DNA of 64,000 bases from Planktothrix paucivesiculata PCC 9631. Its GTDB lineage: Bacteria; Cyanobacteriota; Cyanobacteriia; Cyanobacteriales; Microcoleaceae. The notes beneath the pieces were generated by a model. It was given only the letters and a program-made list of their open reading frames with translations. It searched no databases and was not told where the DNA came from. Made by a program: the position numbers and the translations under genes. The DNA is taken from NCBI RefSeq assembly GCF_900009265.2, contig NZ_LR734992.1:161694-225693 (forward strand). The letters run 5' to 3'. Positions 45,694-55,922 of this stretch are shown in pieces; within the stretch, counting starts at the first letter, position 1, and every line of letters starts with the position of its first letter.

Positions 45694-46833
45694 ATGACTT
45701 GTTTTTGGTGGCAGCTTCCCAATCCGAACTTATTTATTGAGCGAGTTGTTCAAGACCTCAGAGATGGAAAAAATGTAATTCTTTGTTTACCTGAACACTT
45801 ACCAGATGGTTTATCAAATGCAATTCAGTCTGGATTAGGTGATGGTTGGGATTGGCATAATATCTCTGTCAGGGAGGAAAATGCCCTTGATCCTGTTCAT
45901 TTCCTTTTTGAGCATTTTGTTGGAGAAATTAACCCCAATGAAATTCGCAATGCTAGAACATTAGCAGAGCATGAGAATTTTTCGGGAAAAATTATTGGGT
46001 TGGATGGTTTAACTCCTGATCTCTGGCCAGCTTGGAAAAAATTTCTTTCAGACTATGACCAACCCTGTCGAAATATCCCTAAGCTCTATCGCACCTTATT
46101 TTGTGTTTCGTTAGTTGGAGAACTTGCCCTCGATCCTCCTGAAGAAGATGTGAGTTTATCCCATCAGATTTGGAAGGGTATTGTGGATCGGATGGATATG
46201 ATGTTATTTACGTCTGGACTTTTTCAAGGGAAAAGAATGCTCGATTTACAAAAGCGTGTAGCTATCTCAGTGATTACTAATCTTGGGCTTTGGGATTATG
46301 AAGTTAGCGAACGTTTAGCCGATGAAAAGATTGACAATATTCTTAAACCTTTTTCAGTTCTTGAAGAAATCGCGAAGGAACGTCACTGGTTTGATTTAAG
46401 TTCTAATTTCTCAGAAAACTGGTGTAAAGGAATGACAAATCCGATGGAATTTGAAGAAAAAATTCATTCGGCTGTTTTGGTGGATGGGGTTTTAGATAAA
46501 ACAGAAATAGAACGTCGGATTTGGAGTGGTGAAGTCGCAGAGTTATTACCCTTTGTTGAACAAAGACGGCATGATCTTCTTAAACTTTTAGATGGAGTTT
46601 TAAAAGTGCCATTTAGAACTCAATTTGGGGAGGTGATTGAAGATGTTAAGGATTTAGAAATTGGTCATATTGAGTATCAAATTACTGAACCTTGTAAGCG
46701 CGTTAAACCTGATGTTCGGCATTTAGTTAGACATCTCAAGGCAATTCGTAATTCCCTTTCTCATTTAGAAACAATTAACCCAGAGATATTATTGTGTCAA
46801 GAAATGACGAATTGGCATCAAATATTAAAGTAG
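45694..46833 (+). CDS. Partner protein with C-terminal HEPN-like RNxLxH motif
   Basis: 379 aa, in an operon with the 1789-aa ATPase; GGAGG sits at ideal distance. No P-loop or membrane segment. The protein begins with an alpha/beta region (GKNVILCLPEHLP), then becomes helical. Near the end LVRHLKAIRNSLSHLETI contains R-N-S-L-S-H, matching the Rx4H motif of HEPN RNases and the RNxLxH of abortive-infection HEPN proteins. If that is right, it would be the RNA-cleaving effector and the large ATPase its trigger. This rests on one motif and the gene order. Confidence 0.5.
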   Translation: MTCFWWQLPNPNLFIERVVQDLRDGKNVILCLPEHLPDGLSNAIQSGLGDGWDWHNISVREENALDPVHFLFEHFVGEINPNEIRNARTLAEHENFSGKIIGLDGLTPDLWPAWKKFLSDYDQPCRNIPKLYRTLFCVSLVGELALDPPEEDVSLSHQIWKGIVDRMDMMLFTSGLFQGKRMLDLQKRVAISVITNLGLWDYEVSERLADEKIDNILKPFSVLEEIAKERHWFDLSSNFSENWCKGMTNPMEFEEKIHSAVLVDGVLDKTEIERRIWSGEVAELLPFVEQRRHDLLKLLDGVLKVPFRTQFGEVIEDVKDLEIGHIEYQITEPCKRVKPDVRHLVRHLKAIRNSLSHLETINPEILLCQEMTNWHQILK

Positions 46834-46857
46834 TAATCAAATTATTAATAATTTCGA

Positions 46858-47526
46858 TTAAGAAATATCTTCTTGATTTAAAATTATCAATAATTTTTCA
46901 ACGGTGTTGATTCCTATTCCTTTTACAGCCAATAACTGAGACAAGTTATTAATGGTTTGATCCTGCATTGCCTGTTTAATTCGTTCTAAATAGGGATTCT
47001 TTAATCCTGTAATTTTTGCAATTTTTTGTGGTGATAATGATAAAAATTTTGATTTTAAATCAGGAAAAATATCATCGGTTGAGTGAGGATCATAAATGTA
47101 GATTTGGATAGGTAGGTTGCATTGGATTAAATATTCCTCCATAATTTCTAAGGATTTTTCTTGAGGTATTCCTCCATTGTTAGCTCCTAAAACGGGGAAA
47201 GCAATAGAGGTTATTTTTTTCTCTTCATAAATATTGACAAATTTTTGTAATCCCAATTTAAGAAACTCAATCTCTGAGGGATTTTTCCAATGTTTTTTAG
47301 TAGGAAAATTGAGAATCCAGTGCTGTTGAGATTTATATAACCAAAGCTTACCGATCTCAAAAAGTTGTTTCTCGCAAAGTTCAACATAACGAGTGTACAT
47401 TTCTGGGTATCGCAAGCGAAATTCTAAAGCAATACCCGCTCCCATGACTCCTACACAGTTAACTGTGTTGACTAAAGTTTGACACTGTGATGTAAATAAG
47501 TTACCTTTGATAATTTCAATGCTCAT
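46858..47526 (-). CDS. DarG-like macrodomain antitoxin
   Basis: 222 aa. Macrodomain over residues 1-150: EIIKGNLFTSQCQTLVNTVN, CVGVMGAGIALEFRLRYPEM, FPTKKHWKNPS, IAFPVLGANNGGIP. This is the DarG type, which removes ADP-ribose from DNA; DarG proteins I know usually have Lys in the VMGKGIA loop, here Ala. Residues 160-222 form a helix-hairpin-helix-like tail (LSQLLAVKGIGINTVEKLL). It overlaps by 11 bases the end of the gene carrying the DarT-like domain, so toxin and antitoxin are coupled. It would reverse ADP-ribosylation until infection unbalances the pair. The neighbouring convergent operon ends only 24 bases away. Confidence 0.78.
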   Translation of the reverse strand: MSIEIIKGNLFTSQCQTLVNTVNCVGVMGAGIALEFRLRYPEMYTRYVELCEKQLFEIGKLWLYKSQQHWILNFPTKKHWKNPSEIEFLKLGLQKFVNIYEEKKITSIAFPVLGANNGGIPQEKSLEIMEEYLIQCNLPIQIYIYDPHSTDDIFPDLKSKFLSLSPQKIAKITGLKNPYLERIKQAMQDQTINNLSQLLAVKGIGINTVEKLLIILNQEDIS

Positions 47527-50500
47527 TTGTGTAAATTAGCCAATCTCGATTATTTTCTTGAAAATAGACGCTCATGTAAGTATTAGGTTTCCATTCTAAT
47601 TTAATACAACGGGAAGAAATAATTTCAATTGATTCTCCTAAAGAAATTTTTGAGATATCACTAAAATCTGATAAAATTTGTCGTGATAAAGGTGAATTTG
47701 GAACAAAACGAAGTTTTAATTCTCCTTGAAACGTGTTACTGTTAGCATAATTCTCAATATCAACCGTAATAAATGACTCATCCTGGTGAATTCTGACAGA
47801 AGGATTATTATGGTAGAACAAGCTCTTAAACTGGGTAACTTCCGGCTCATAAAAAATTTGACTAGCATATTTTGAGTCTTTACCGATTAAATGTAATAAA
47901 GTTGCCTTATCTTGCTCAGTTCGGCAAATAATCGTGATATCTTCTAAACTTAACTGATCAAGCTCTAAACATTGATGAACAATAAATTCTTGTTGAGCCG
48001 CTCTCATAAAAGTGTCTTTACCCACCTGTTGTATTGTAGAGTAAACATGATCACAGTCAAAATACTGTTCCACAAAACTTGAGCTATTTCCATAATGTGA
48101 ACTACTAGAAGCAAGGTTTCCATTACTCACGGCACATTGACTCCCATGAGATTTTAAAACACTCTTTAAATTTAAGCGAAAAAAGACAGGAACAGGACAA
48201 AGCGCATAAATATTCCCCTGACGTTTACCGAGAGTTTCATTGTGCCACTGAGTCGGTGTTTGGGGTCGAAAATAAAAGCGTGCAAAGTCTTTAACATTCT
48301 CTACTGTGCGACCAATTAAATTTTCACCTGCGGAGTTTTTAAAGTTTGTACATTGATTTCTAGCCAGTAAGCTTTCGCTTTTAATAATAGAAACAGCATT
48401 CTCGATATGAGTAAAATGATAGATATATCCTTTCCAAATTGACTGTTGGGAAGCGAGTCCAGTTATCAATATTTGTGCAAAATCTTCTAGTTCATGGGGC
48501 GATCGCGATAACGAAAAATCATTTTGTGTACAATTGCTTTGGAATTCAAAGTTAGGATCGTTGTACTCTATAAATTCTTCGGGTTCTTCTAAAATAGTTT
48601 CTCCTCGCTTAATTGCAATGAGTAGCATTAACTCAAGAGTATCCAGGATACTAGAATCATTAACTATCCATGAACCTGCACGGTTTTCGTAGATGTTTGT
48701 TGCTAATTTATCCCGCTTTTCTCCAGAAAAGAGATAATTATGGACAGCTTGACGTTTTTCTGGAGTCTCTGCCTGTAATGCCCATTCTGTAAGTTCTTCA
48801 ATAGAAATAGTTTCTCTTTGCAAACGACAAGCCCAGAAGAAATTTAACCCAGAATCTTGATAATCAAAATGCAAGATTCGTTTGTCTGGCGCAAACCCTA
48901 CTAATAACATTTCTTCAGAAGAATTAGAGCGATCGCAAAGTAACTGTTGACAAGGTAAATAAGTCCCTGCTTTCGACATAAACTCAACTTCTTGTAAGAA
49001 AAATTGCAGTTGATTCTGTTCTGTAAGTGTTTTTAAATTCTTTAAAAAATCTTTCGTGATCAGTGTACCAATTTGCTTTGATTCTGAGGGTGAAACACGG
49101 GGCGAATTAGCTCTAATTTGTGTTTTTAACGCATCAATTAAGTGCAAATCACTGACGGGATAACGTTGAGAATCAAACCTATCTCCCAGAAGTTGTTTTA
49201 CATTTTGCCATTGACTTTTGGCAATCAGTTTATCCTGATAAGTATATTGAAAATGTGACCAATTCGCTACTTTTAGGAAACACTCAGGTTCTAAAAGTTG
49301 ACCTGTTACCTGATAGCGAATCTCATTCACTAAAAGCAATTGACGAAAGTTCCCAGACAACTCACTGGGTAAAGCTTTGCCATTAGTAATCAGATACCCC
49401 ATACCGTGATCCCCTGCCAAGATGCGACGGATAATGTCACGTCCCTCACTGGGGTCTCGCTTCTGCCAATCAAGGGCTAACTCTTGCCAGAGAAAGTTCC
49501 AGAACTCATACAGATCAACGGTTTTAAGCCCCAAAGTATCTGCAACGGCTTGCCAGTTTTCCTGACTTGCACGCAATAAGCGACAGAGAACTTCCCCCAA
49601 GGCGATACCGATGCGATCAGCCAACTCACAGTTACGGACTGAAGATTTCACTAAACTTTCTCGTCCTGTTGTAATTTCAAAGTTAGCATTGATGGCAAAA
49701 CCCAGGAAAAGGTTCTCCCGCGTTGGCGCTGTTACCCAGAACGTCGGCACACTGTCAGGAAGTCCTCGACTCAGACAACCGTTTTCCTCCGTGAAACCTA
49801 ACAACAGTGTGGCTGCTGCATCTCCTTGAGTCTTTAGACATAAAAACACACACTCTTTATTTTTTTCGATGGTGATAGGAGACTTTCCAATTTCAACCCC
49901 AGGAACACCAGAAATAATTTTAGGTTCCCAACCCATCTTTACGATTGGATGATCTTTCTTAGTGAACTTAAACTGTTTAATTCCCCTCGAAAATACAAGC
50001 AAAATATTAACAAGTTCTAGGAAAGGTTCGATCACATCTTGTGTCGAATAGTTTTCCTCAAGCTCTAGTTCAATAATAGTAGCATCAGGGGGTTGAATAT
50101 AGTTTTTCAATTTTTCTCTCAAGTCTTTTGCTTTTGTGGGAGCGAGTCGTGATGGAATTAATCCTCCCTCAACCGTAAAACCCAAATTTTTACTCAAAAC
50201 ACTGGGTTGCTTACACACTAGATAAACACTCTTAAACCCTAATCCAAATTTACCTGTTACACCTTCCCCTTTATCAGAAATATTGAAGGTAAGCATCTTT
50301 TCTAAATCTCGATCAAATCCTCGCTCCCGATATTGTTTTTCAGGATAATTTGGATGTTGGAAACAACCGATGGGTCTACCCGCATGGATAAATAAAAGCT
50401 GATTTTTTTCAGCAACTATAACAAACTCTTTTCTGGTGGTTTCTGGTTGTTGTGCCTCGGACATTTGCATCCACTCAATAATGGCATCATCAGCATTTTG

Positions 50501-53371
50501 AAATAATTCAAAGGGAATGCTTTGGTGGCGGTATCCATGTTGACTAATTTTTGCTCTGACAGCTTGCAATAAATCATCTCGAATGGGTTCTGTTTCAGGA
50601 GATTTGTTTTCTAATAAATTCGACAATTCAAACACTAATTGTTCGATTTTCTGCTCAATATTTTCTGCGGATTTTTTTTGCTGTTTTAATTCAGCTTTCT
50701 GATGTCGTAAGTCATCCCATTGGCTTAAAATATCTTTAATAACAGGACTGCGTTCATGTATTCCTAACATTCTCATTACATAGGGAGCGCCTTCTAACAA
50801 AAAGGTTTTTGCCACTTGAATATCGAGTTGATCAGATTCACGTAAATCTCTCCAAGTTTCATCTAGGGATGAATTTTTGATTTGATAAACCTCATCAAGA
50901 AGAACTTTTGTAGATTGTTTTAAAATCAAAGATAAATCTAAATGACTAAAATTTTTAGTCTCTAATGGAAGTAATTCGATTTCGGTTGTATCAGGTGTCA
51001 GTGAATTGACAAACAGATGGGGAGGACGATCAAATTGAGCTAAGTTGGCTTTGAAAGTTGTTCCTAATATAGAGGGGACTACTCTGGTACGCTCGCTGGT
51101 TTGTCCTACAGAAATCTGGAAATTCCGCAGAGGTATTGATCGGTTTTCTAGCAATCTTTGACGAACTGTATCTACATTTCGTTTCCCTAAATAAAGCTGA
51201 ACTAGATTTTTTACATCTATATCGTTGCCGATAAATAAACTTATGAAAGCACCCATCAATTCTGATGGACAATATTGCTGCCAAGGTTCAAAGTATTCTC
51301 TTAAAAGATTAACATTGCTAACTGCTTTTAAGCCTTCAGTTGTTAATAATGTTTTTTCTGGGTTATCTTTGAGTGTGTTTAAATAGGGTTTAAGCAGTTG
51401 CTCTTGTTGCCGATCTAGCAAAAAAGAGCGATTAATATTATCTCTTTTACCCCAAGTTAATTGATCAGAATTCTGCCATTTCTGTCTTTGATTGAGCAGT
51501 TTAATTTTTGCTAAAATTTGTGGTGCCAGTATTCCATTTTTAACAGCTAAACTTAAATAATCATTAAAAACTTTTATTTTACTTTCTTCTGGTTCAGGAT
51601 CGTGATGGGATAAAACTTCCAAAATTTTGACTAATTTTTCTGACTCTATTTTTCCTAACAAATTCGGTAATAGATATTTCTTAAATTGGTTTTTATCAAG
51701 TTTTTGAGCAAAGCTCCAAGCCGGAATAAAACTAACATCAACTTGATTAAATATTTCTAAACACTCATCCAGGGGAAACTCTACTGTGAAATTCCCCAGT
51801 TCGTACTCCGGTGCATTGTTTAAAAGTTCTCCAATTTGTTCTAACGCAGCATCTTGAGTGATCAATAATTCCTCCGTTAACCAAGACCAACAATTACTGC
51901 GATCGCAAATTAATTTAGATAGCTGAGATGATGGAATATAGTCAGAAGAAACAGACAGCAGCAATGCCTCAATATCTTCTTCTAACGCTGGATAATGCAA
52001 AATCTTTTTAGAAAAAACTGCATTTCCTTCTTGAGTAACTAACCAAGCTTTTGTTTTAAGTTGATTTAGATTCTTGGAACTGAGTTTGTGTAGATTTTGG
52101 GAATCTAATAGGTTACTCAAAGTATCAAGAATGATCTCACAGTGTTGATGAGGGTCTGGCTGATTGAGGATAAATTCAATAATATCATTTTCGTTCCATT
52201 TTGAGAAAAAATTCCTTAATAATTTAAAGCTTTCATGGTTTTTAAGGTTTTCAGGAAGTCGAGAAAATTGTGTGTATTCTCCATTGCTTAAATTGACCAA
52301 GTTTGATAAGTATTTTTTGAGTCTATTCGGAATAATTTCGAGGATTTGTGTAGGTCTGATTGTTTCCTCTTCTGCGGATATCCAACTTTCTTTTTCCAGC
52401 AATGTTTTTAAATCATTTGGAATTTCTTCAAAATCTTGAATTGCATCTAAAATAACGATACAGAACTCCTGCCAATATTGAGGAGATTTTGGAGAAAAAC
52501 TTAAAATATTTTTAATTACCGTTTCAGCCTTCCAAGATGTAAATAGTTCCCGCATATAAGAATATCCTTTACTTTGTCGCCATGACTCTGACTGAATATT
52601 TTCAGGATATTTGGTTTGGTCTAATTTTGCTAATTTTTCTTGATGTTTGGCTACATTATTAGGCACTCTCAATATATTAATAGGACTAATTCCTTGGTTA
52701 TTAGATTGATTAGGTAGCCAACTAATGTTCTGTAAGTTTTTCTTCAATTCGGCTTTATCTGGAGATGATATCTTATTCAGTGCGTTGAGAATTAGGTGGC
52801 AGTATTCATGAGGATTAGGAAGACTAAGCATTATAATAATCGCCTCACGAGGAGTCCATCGAGGAATCCAATTTTGTTGAATTTCCTGATTTTCACGAAT
52901 TAAGGTAATTCTTTGCTGCAACCGACTATCTAGTGAAAAATCAGGATTTTCGAGGAAAACTCGACCTAACTCAATACACTCTAGTTTTCCATTTGTCGTT
53001 TCATGTAATCGCAATGAACGCCATAAATCTTGATAACTGGGAAATTGACTAATATAACGCAAAAGTTCATATCGTTCTGAAGGTTCTAGCTGATTTCCAT
53101 TAACACAATCTGCGCCTAATTCCTGAATTAACTTCACAACTTGCTCAGATTGTAAGGCTTCAATTCCCAATTGTTGACGCTTTGCAGACGGAATATGTTC
53201 TACCAATACAGAATCAAGTAAGCGCCAAGCTTCACCTTTTTGATGAAGAACTTGTTGTCCTACTTTTTGCCAGACTGTACTGTCTTGTGAGGTGACATAC
53301 AAAGAGGTTTGCACATTTTCATATTGATCTTTTTGACCATGTAAAAAATATCGTAATTGTTGTCTAGACAT
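47516..53371 (-). CDS. Sacsin/GHKL ATPase fused to a DarT-like ADP-ribosyltransferase
   Basis: 1951 aa. The first ~900 residues are helical repeats without a known signature. A sacsin-type GHKL (Hsp90-like) ATPase follows at ~935-1100: IPFELFQNADDAIIEW (N box), LLFIHAGRPIG, and EGVTGKFGLGFKSVYLV (G2 box). At ~1645-1850 lies a DarT-like fold: YIYHFTHIENAVSIIKSESL, DFARFYFRPQTPTQWHN, CPVPVFFRL, and AAQQEFIV, whose Glu (~1793) is the likely catalytic residue. DarT attaches ADP-ribose to thymidine or guanosine in DNA and blocks replication. The next gene is a DarG-like macrodomain. Start ATG 53371 has AGAGGA upstream and overlaps the previous gene by 8 bases. The fusion suggests that the chaperone-like part senses infection and unleashes the toxin. 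Confidence 0.75.
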   Translation of the reverse strand: MSRQQLRYFLHGQKDQYENVQTSLYVTSQDSTVWQKVGQQVLHQKGEAWRLLDSVLVEHIPSAKRQQLGIEALQSEQVVKLIQELGADCVNGNQLEPSERYELLRYISQFPSYQDLWRSLRLHETTNGKLECIELGRVFLENPDFSLDSRLQQRITLIRENQEIQQNWIPRWTPREAIIIMLSLPNPHEYCHLILNALNKISSPDKAELKKNLQNISWLPNQSNNQGISPINILRVPNNVAKHQEKLAKLDQTKYPENIQSESWRQSKGYSYMRELFTSWKAETVIKNILSFSPKSPQYWQEFCIVILDAIQDFEEIPNDLKTLLEKESWISAEEETIRPTQILEIIPNRLKKYLSNLVNLSNGEYTQFSRLPENLKNHESFKLLRNFFSKWNENDIIEFILNQPDPHQHCEIILDTLSNLLDSQNLHKLSSKNLNQLKTKAWLVTQEGNAVFSKKILHYPALEEDIEALLLSVSSDYIPSSQLSKLICDRSNCWSWLTEELLITQDAALEQIGELLNNAPEYELGNFTVEFPLDECLEIFNQVDVSFIPAWSFAQKLDKNQFKKYLLPNLLGKIESEKLVKILEVLSHHDPEPEESKIKVFNDYLSLAVKNGILAPQILAKIKLLNQRQKWQNSDQLTWGKRDNINRSFLLDRQQEQLLKPYLNTLKDNPEKTLLTTEGLKAVSNVNLLREYFEPWQQYCPSELMGAFISLFIGNDIDVKNLVQLYLGKRNVDTVRQRLLENRSIPLRNFQISVGQTSERTRVVPSILGTTFKANLAQFDRPPHLFVNSLTPDTTEIELLPLETKNFSHLDLSLILKQSTKVLLDEVYQIKNSSLDETWRDLRESDQLDIQVAKTFLLEGAPYVMRMLGIHERSPVIKDILSQWDDLRHQKAELKQQKKSAENIEQKIEQLVFELSNLLENKSPETEPIRDDLLQAVRAKISQHGYRHQSIPFELFQNADDAIIEWMQMSEAQQPETTRKEFVIVAEKNQLLFIHAGRPIGCFQHPNYPEKQYRERGFDRDLEKMLTFNISDKGEGVTGKFGLGFKSVYLVCKQPSVLSKNLGFTVEGGLIPSRLAPTKAKDLREKLKNYIQPPDATIIELELEENYSTQDVIEPFLELVNILLVFSRGIKQFKFTKKDHPIVKMGWEPKIISGVPGVEIGKSPITIEKNKECVFLCLKTQGDAAATLLLGFTEENGCLSRGLPDSVPTFWVTAPTRENLFLGFAINANFEITTGRESLVKSSVRNCELADRIGIALGEVLCRLLRASQENWQAVADTLGLKTVDLYEFWNFLWQELALDWQKRDPSEGRDIIRRILAGDHGMGYLITNGKALPSELSGNFRQLLLVNEIRYQVTGQLLEPECFLKVANWSHFQYTYQDKLIAKSQWQNVKQLLGDRFDSQRYPVSDLHLIDALKTQIRANSPRVSPSESKQIGTLITKDFLKNLKTLTEQNQLQFFLQEVEFMSKAGTYLPCQQLLCDRSNSSEEMLLVGFAPDKRILHFDYQDSGLNFFWACRLQRETISIEELTEWALQAETPEKRQAVHNYLFSGEKRDKLATNIYENRAGSWIVNDSSILDTLELMLLIAIKRGETILEEPEEFIEYNDPNFEFQSNCTQNDFSLSRSPHELEDFAQILITGLASQQSIWKGYIYHFTHIENAVSIIKSESLLARNQCTNFKNSAGENLIGRTVENVKDFARFYFRPQTPTQWHNETLGKRQGNIYALCPVPVFFRLNLKSVLKSHGSQCAVSNGNLASSSSHYGNSSSFVEQYFDCDHVYSTIQQVGKDTFMRAAQQEFIVHQCLELDQLSLEDITIICRTEQDKATLLHLIGKDSKYASQIFYEPEVTQFKSLFYHNNPSVRIHQDESFITVDIENYANSNTFQGELKLRFVPNSPLSRQILSDFSDISKISLGESIEIISSRCIKLEWKPNTYMSVYFQENNRDWLIYTNEH

Positions 53372-55922
53372 GATGAATCAATTCCTCTAAAAGATTAGTC
53401 CGTTGATTAGGATGAGCTAAATCGGGTTGTGTTGCTAGAAGTTCTAAACAACTCCTCGCGTTGCATTCAGGTATATGTCTTAGCGATGAGGTTCTACTGA
53501 GCATCGAAGCCAGCCTATTATCAATAAAGATTAAATTGCTATTAGGCAGAGCTTCTTTTAATGCCGTAGAAATTGTTGTGTTCCATTTGCCTTTAAATAA
53601 ACCCTTACTTTGATGTATTATTTTTAATAATTTATATTTATAGAAAGCTTGTTTTTCTAAGCGATGATTATAACCAATAAATAGGGACAAATCTTGCAGT
53701 TGATTAAGAGCAGGTTCAATTTCTTGACTTGAACTAAGAAGTTGAGAAATAATTTCGCAAGTTAATTTGTAGCTGGAGGGTTTTGCTTTGAGGAAATTGC
53801 TGAGATTCGTGAGAAGAGAAATTAATTCATCTAAAGTTAAAACACCTTGGCTTGTCGGCGAAACTTCAAAGGGTTCATAAACTAACAATAGATGGAGTTG
53901 TTGTTGATACAGATGCTTAAAAATAGTATTTAAAGCATCAGCATCGGCTTCAAATCTTGCAATTTTAAACCGTTTATGGGGACTAATTTTTGAAACCAGT
54001 TGCTTCACTAAAGGTTGCAGAGATTCCTCTTGTAAATTTGATAAGTTAATTTTGCTAAACACATGGCGAAGAAAATTGATTAGACTTGTCTGTACTTCCG
54101 GTTGTTGAATTAGATTTTCCTGTTGGTGCAATAATTGGGTTAAGTAGCGAAGATAGTTAGAATTTGAAAAAACTAACTCAGGGTTAAGAGAATCAATAAC
54201 AGAGCAGATTTCTTGCTGATTCCATTTTCCATTGCTATTGAGTGATAAAAGATTAGGCTTATTTTGAATAATAAAACAATGTTCCTGCGCGAGTTCCTGA
54301 AGTTTAGGAAAGACTTCCCACTCAGGAGGAATATCAGGAAGCGATCGCAAACTTTCATTTATTGAAATCAGTTCCCAACCGTTATTTGATGGCTGAGTAC
54401 GAAATACCCACTGATATTCAGCACAAATGCTTTGTCTATAGACTTGACTGTTAAACCATCTTGATTTAGAAATTGCGCTGCAAAGATTAGAGATATCTAG
54501 CTCCGACAATTGATGTTTTTCAGCAAAATCTTTTAAAGCAGGTAAAACCAGTTTTAAAGTTCCTCTAGTTGCTAGTAAATAATTCCACTGAGCAATCATT
54601 TCATCCTCATTATCAGGCGTTTTTGGAATAAATGAACTCGTGCGAATTTTTTGAAGTCCTTCTATATATTTCCTACCGGAATCGAGAAAGAAGTAACCAT
54701 GAAGAAACATTGTGTAATTTTTATCCCCATTACAGTCAATTTCCTCATGAGCTTCTTGTTCTGCTTCTTCTTGTTGCAAATGATTATCTTCACTCGCTAA
54801 GGGAAGAAAAACAGACCACTGTAGAGTTAATTTTGCTTTTAGTTTATTTCCTAAAGGTTGCTGAGTAAAAACAACCGCACAATGGGGAATTGATTTATCA
54901 GGAACAATTTCATTGTCTCCATTTTCATTAATTGAAGATCTCTTACTCCAAAACGGAGATCCCTGTAAATCAGCCCAGAAATCCTGAGAAATATTATTAT
55001 GATTTTGACGAAGTAATAATGTAAAATCCTGGGCGGGTAAAACTCGTTCTATACCTGCAAAACTAATTTTTGTATTCTCTGAACTTAAACTAACTTTTCC
55101 TTGTAAGTTATTTTCTTTAGGATCAATATTTTCAATTTGATTATTAGGATAGATACAGCGCGATAATAAATTATCATCCAATGACACAGAAAATTGCTGT
55201 TCAAGATGTCTAGAATTATTCTGTATAAAAAATCTGATGGTTTTAAGATGCTTTAGGAGAGGTAAGAGTTGACCTATTCGCACTTCCATATCTGGGGGAA
55301 GGTTTGCTTGAACTGAGTTTGCATCATTGTAGTAGTTAGCTAAAATACAACGCTCATCTTCCATTCTTTTCCGAAGTGGAACCCACAATAAAAAATATTG
55401 AGGGTTATGTGAACTAACTAAATTATGGCTCAATAAATAGTTTTCTAAAGCTTGCTGATCTTCTTGGGAAAGTTCTATCCATTCAGGTCGTTTAGAATCT
55501 TTACCATCGGGAGTAGCCCAAGGATTAATAAACTCTCCACATCCATTTGGAATTAGGTTAGAACGAGCAATATAAAAGAAGGCTTCACAAAAGTGAAAAA
55601 TACTCTTTTGACCCAAACCAAATTTTCCTATTTTTCCTCGATCTTTCGCATTAGCATCAATCCCAAAACAAGCGATCGCTTCTTGATCTAATGGAGTAAA
55701 TGTCCCATCATTGAGGAAAAATAACGCAGGAACTTTAAGTAAGGGATGGCTAACAGATTGATCTAATCCTTGAACGATACCGAAATCTAAGGTGGTTGCA
55801 CCCCCATCGTTAGCATTTTGAATAATTTCTTTAATAATTGGAAAGCCTTGTTTATATCGTTCCTTCAAAAGGCTTTTAATCGTATTTACGATGGTTCCGG
55901 GTAAAGTTTTGTAACCTGCCAT
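53364..55922 (-). CDS. Sacsin-like GHKL ATPase
   Basis: 852 aa from ATG 55922. The N-terminal 250 residues carry an Hsp90/sacsin-type ATPase: GFPIIKEIIQNANDGGATTL (N box), ALFFLNDGTFTPLDQEAI (G1), GKIGKFGLGQKSIFHFCEAF (G2). The rest is helical with no motif I know. It heads a three-gene overlapping operon with the sacsin-DarT fusion and the macrodomain antitoxin. Two different sacsin-type ATPases in one operon suggests a heteromeric complex. In eukaryotic sacsin and plant relatives this ATPase unit is linked to chaperone function; bacterial ones are often in defence islands. Its exact role here is unknown. Confidence 0.75.
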   Translation of the reverse strand: MAGYKTLPGTIVNTIKSLLKERYKQGFPIIKEIIQNANDGGATTLDFGIVQGLDQSVSHPLLKVPALFFLNDGTFTPLDQEAIACFGIDANAKDRGKIGKFGLGQKSIFHFCEAFFYIARSNLIPNGCGEFINPWATPDGKDSKRPEWIELSQEDQQALENYLLSHNLVSSHNPQYFLLWVPLRKRMEDERCILANYYNDANSVQANLPPDMEVRIGQLLPLLKHLKTIRFFIQNNSRHLEQQFSVSLDDNLLSRCIYPNNQIENIDPKENNLQGKVSLSSENTKISFAGIERVLPAQDFTLLLRQNHNNISQDFWADLQGSPFWSKRSSINENGDNEIVPDKSIPHCAVVFTQQPLGNKLKAKLTLQWSVFLPLASEDNHLQQEEAEQEAHEEIDCNGDKNYTMFLHGYFFLDSGRKYIEGLQKIRTSSFIPKTPDNEDEMIAQWNYLLATRGTLKLVLPALKDFAEKHQLSELDISNLCSAISKSRWFNSQVYRQSICAEYQWVFRTQPSNNGWELISINESLRSLPDIPPEWEVFPKLQELAQEHCFIIQNKPNLLSLNSNGKWNQQEICSVIDSLNPELVFSNSNYLRYLTQLLHQQENLIQQPEVQTSLINFLRHVFSKINLSNLQEESLQPLVKQLVSKISPHKRFKIARFEADADALNTIFKHLYQQQLHLLLVYEPFEVSPTSQGVLTLDELISLLTNLSNFLKAKPSSYKLTCEIISQLLSSSQEIEPALNQLQDLSLFIGYNHRLEKQAFYKYKLLKIIHQSKGLFKGKWNTTISTALKEALPNSNLIFIDNRLASMLSRTSSLRHIPECNARSCLELLATQPDLAHPNQRTNLLEELIHHV

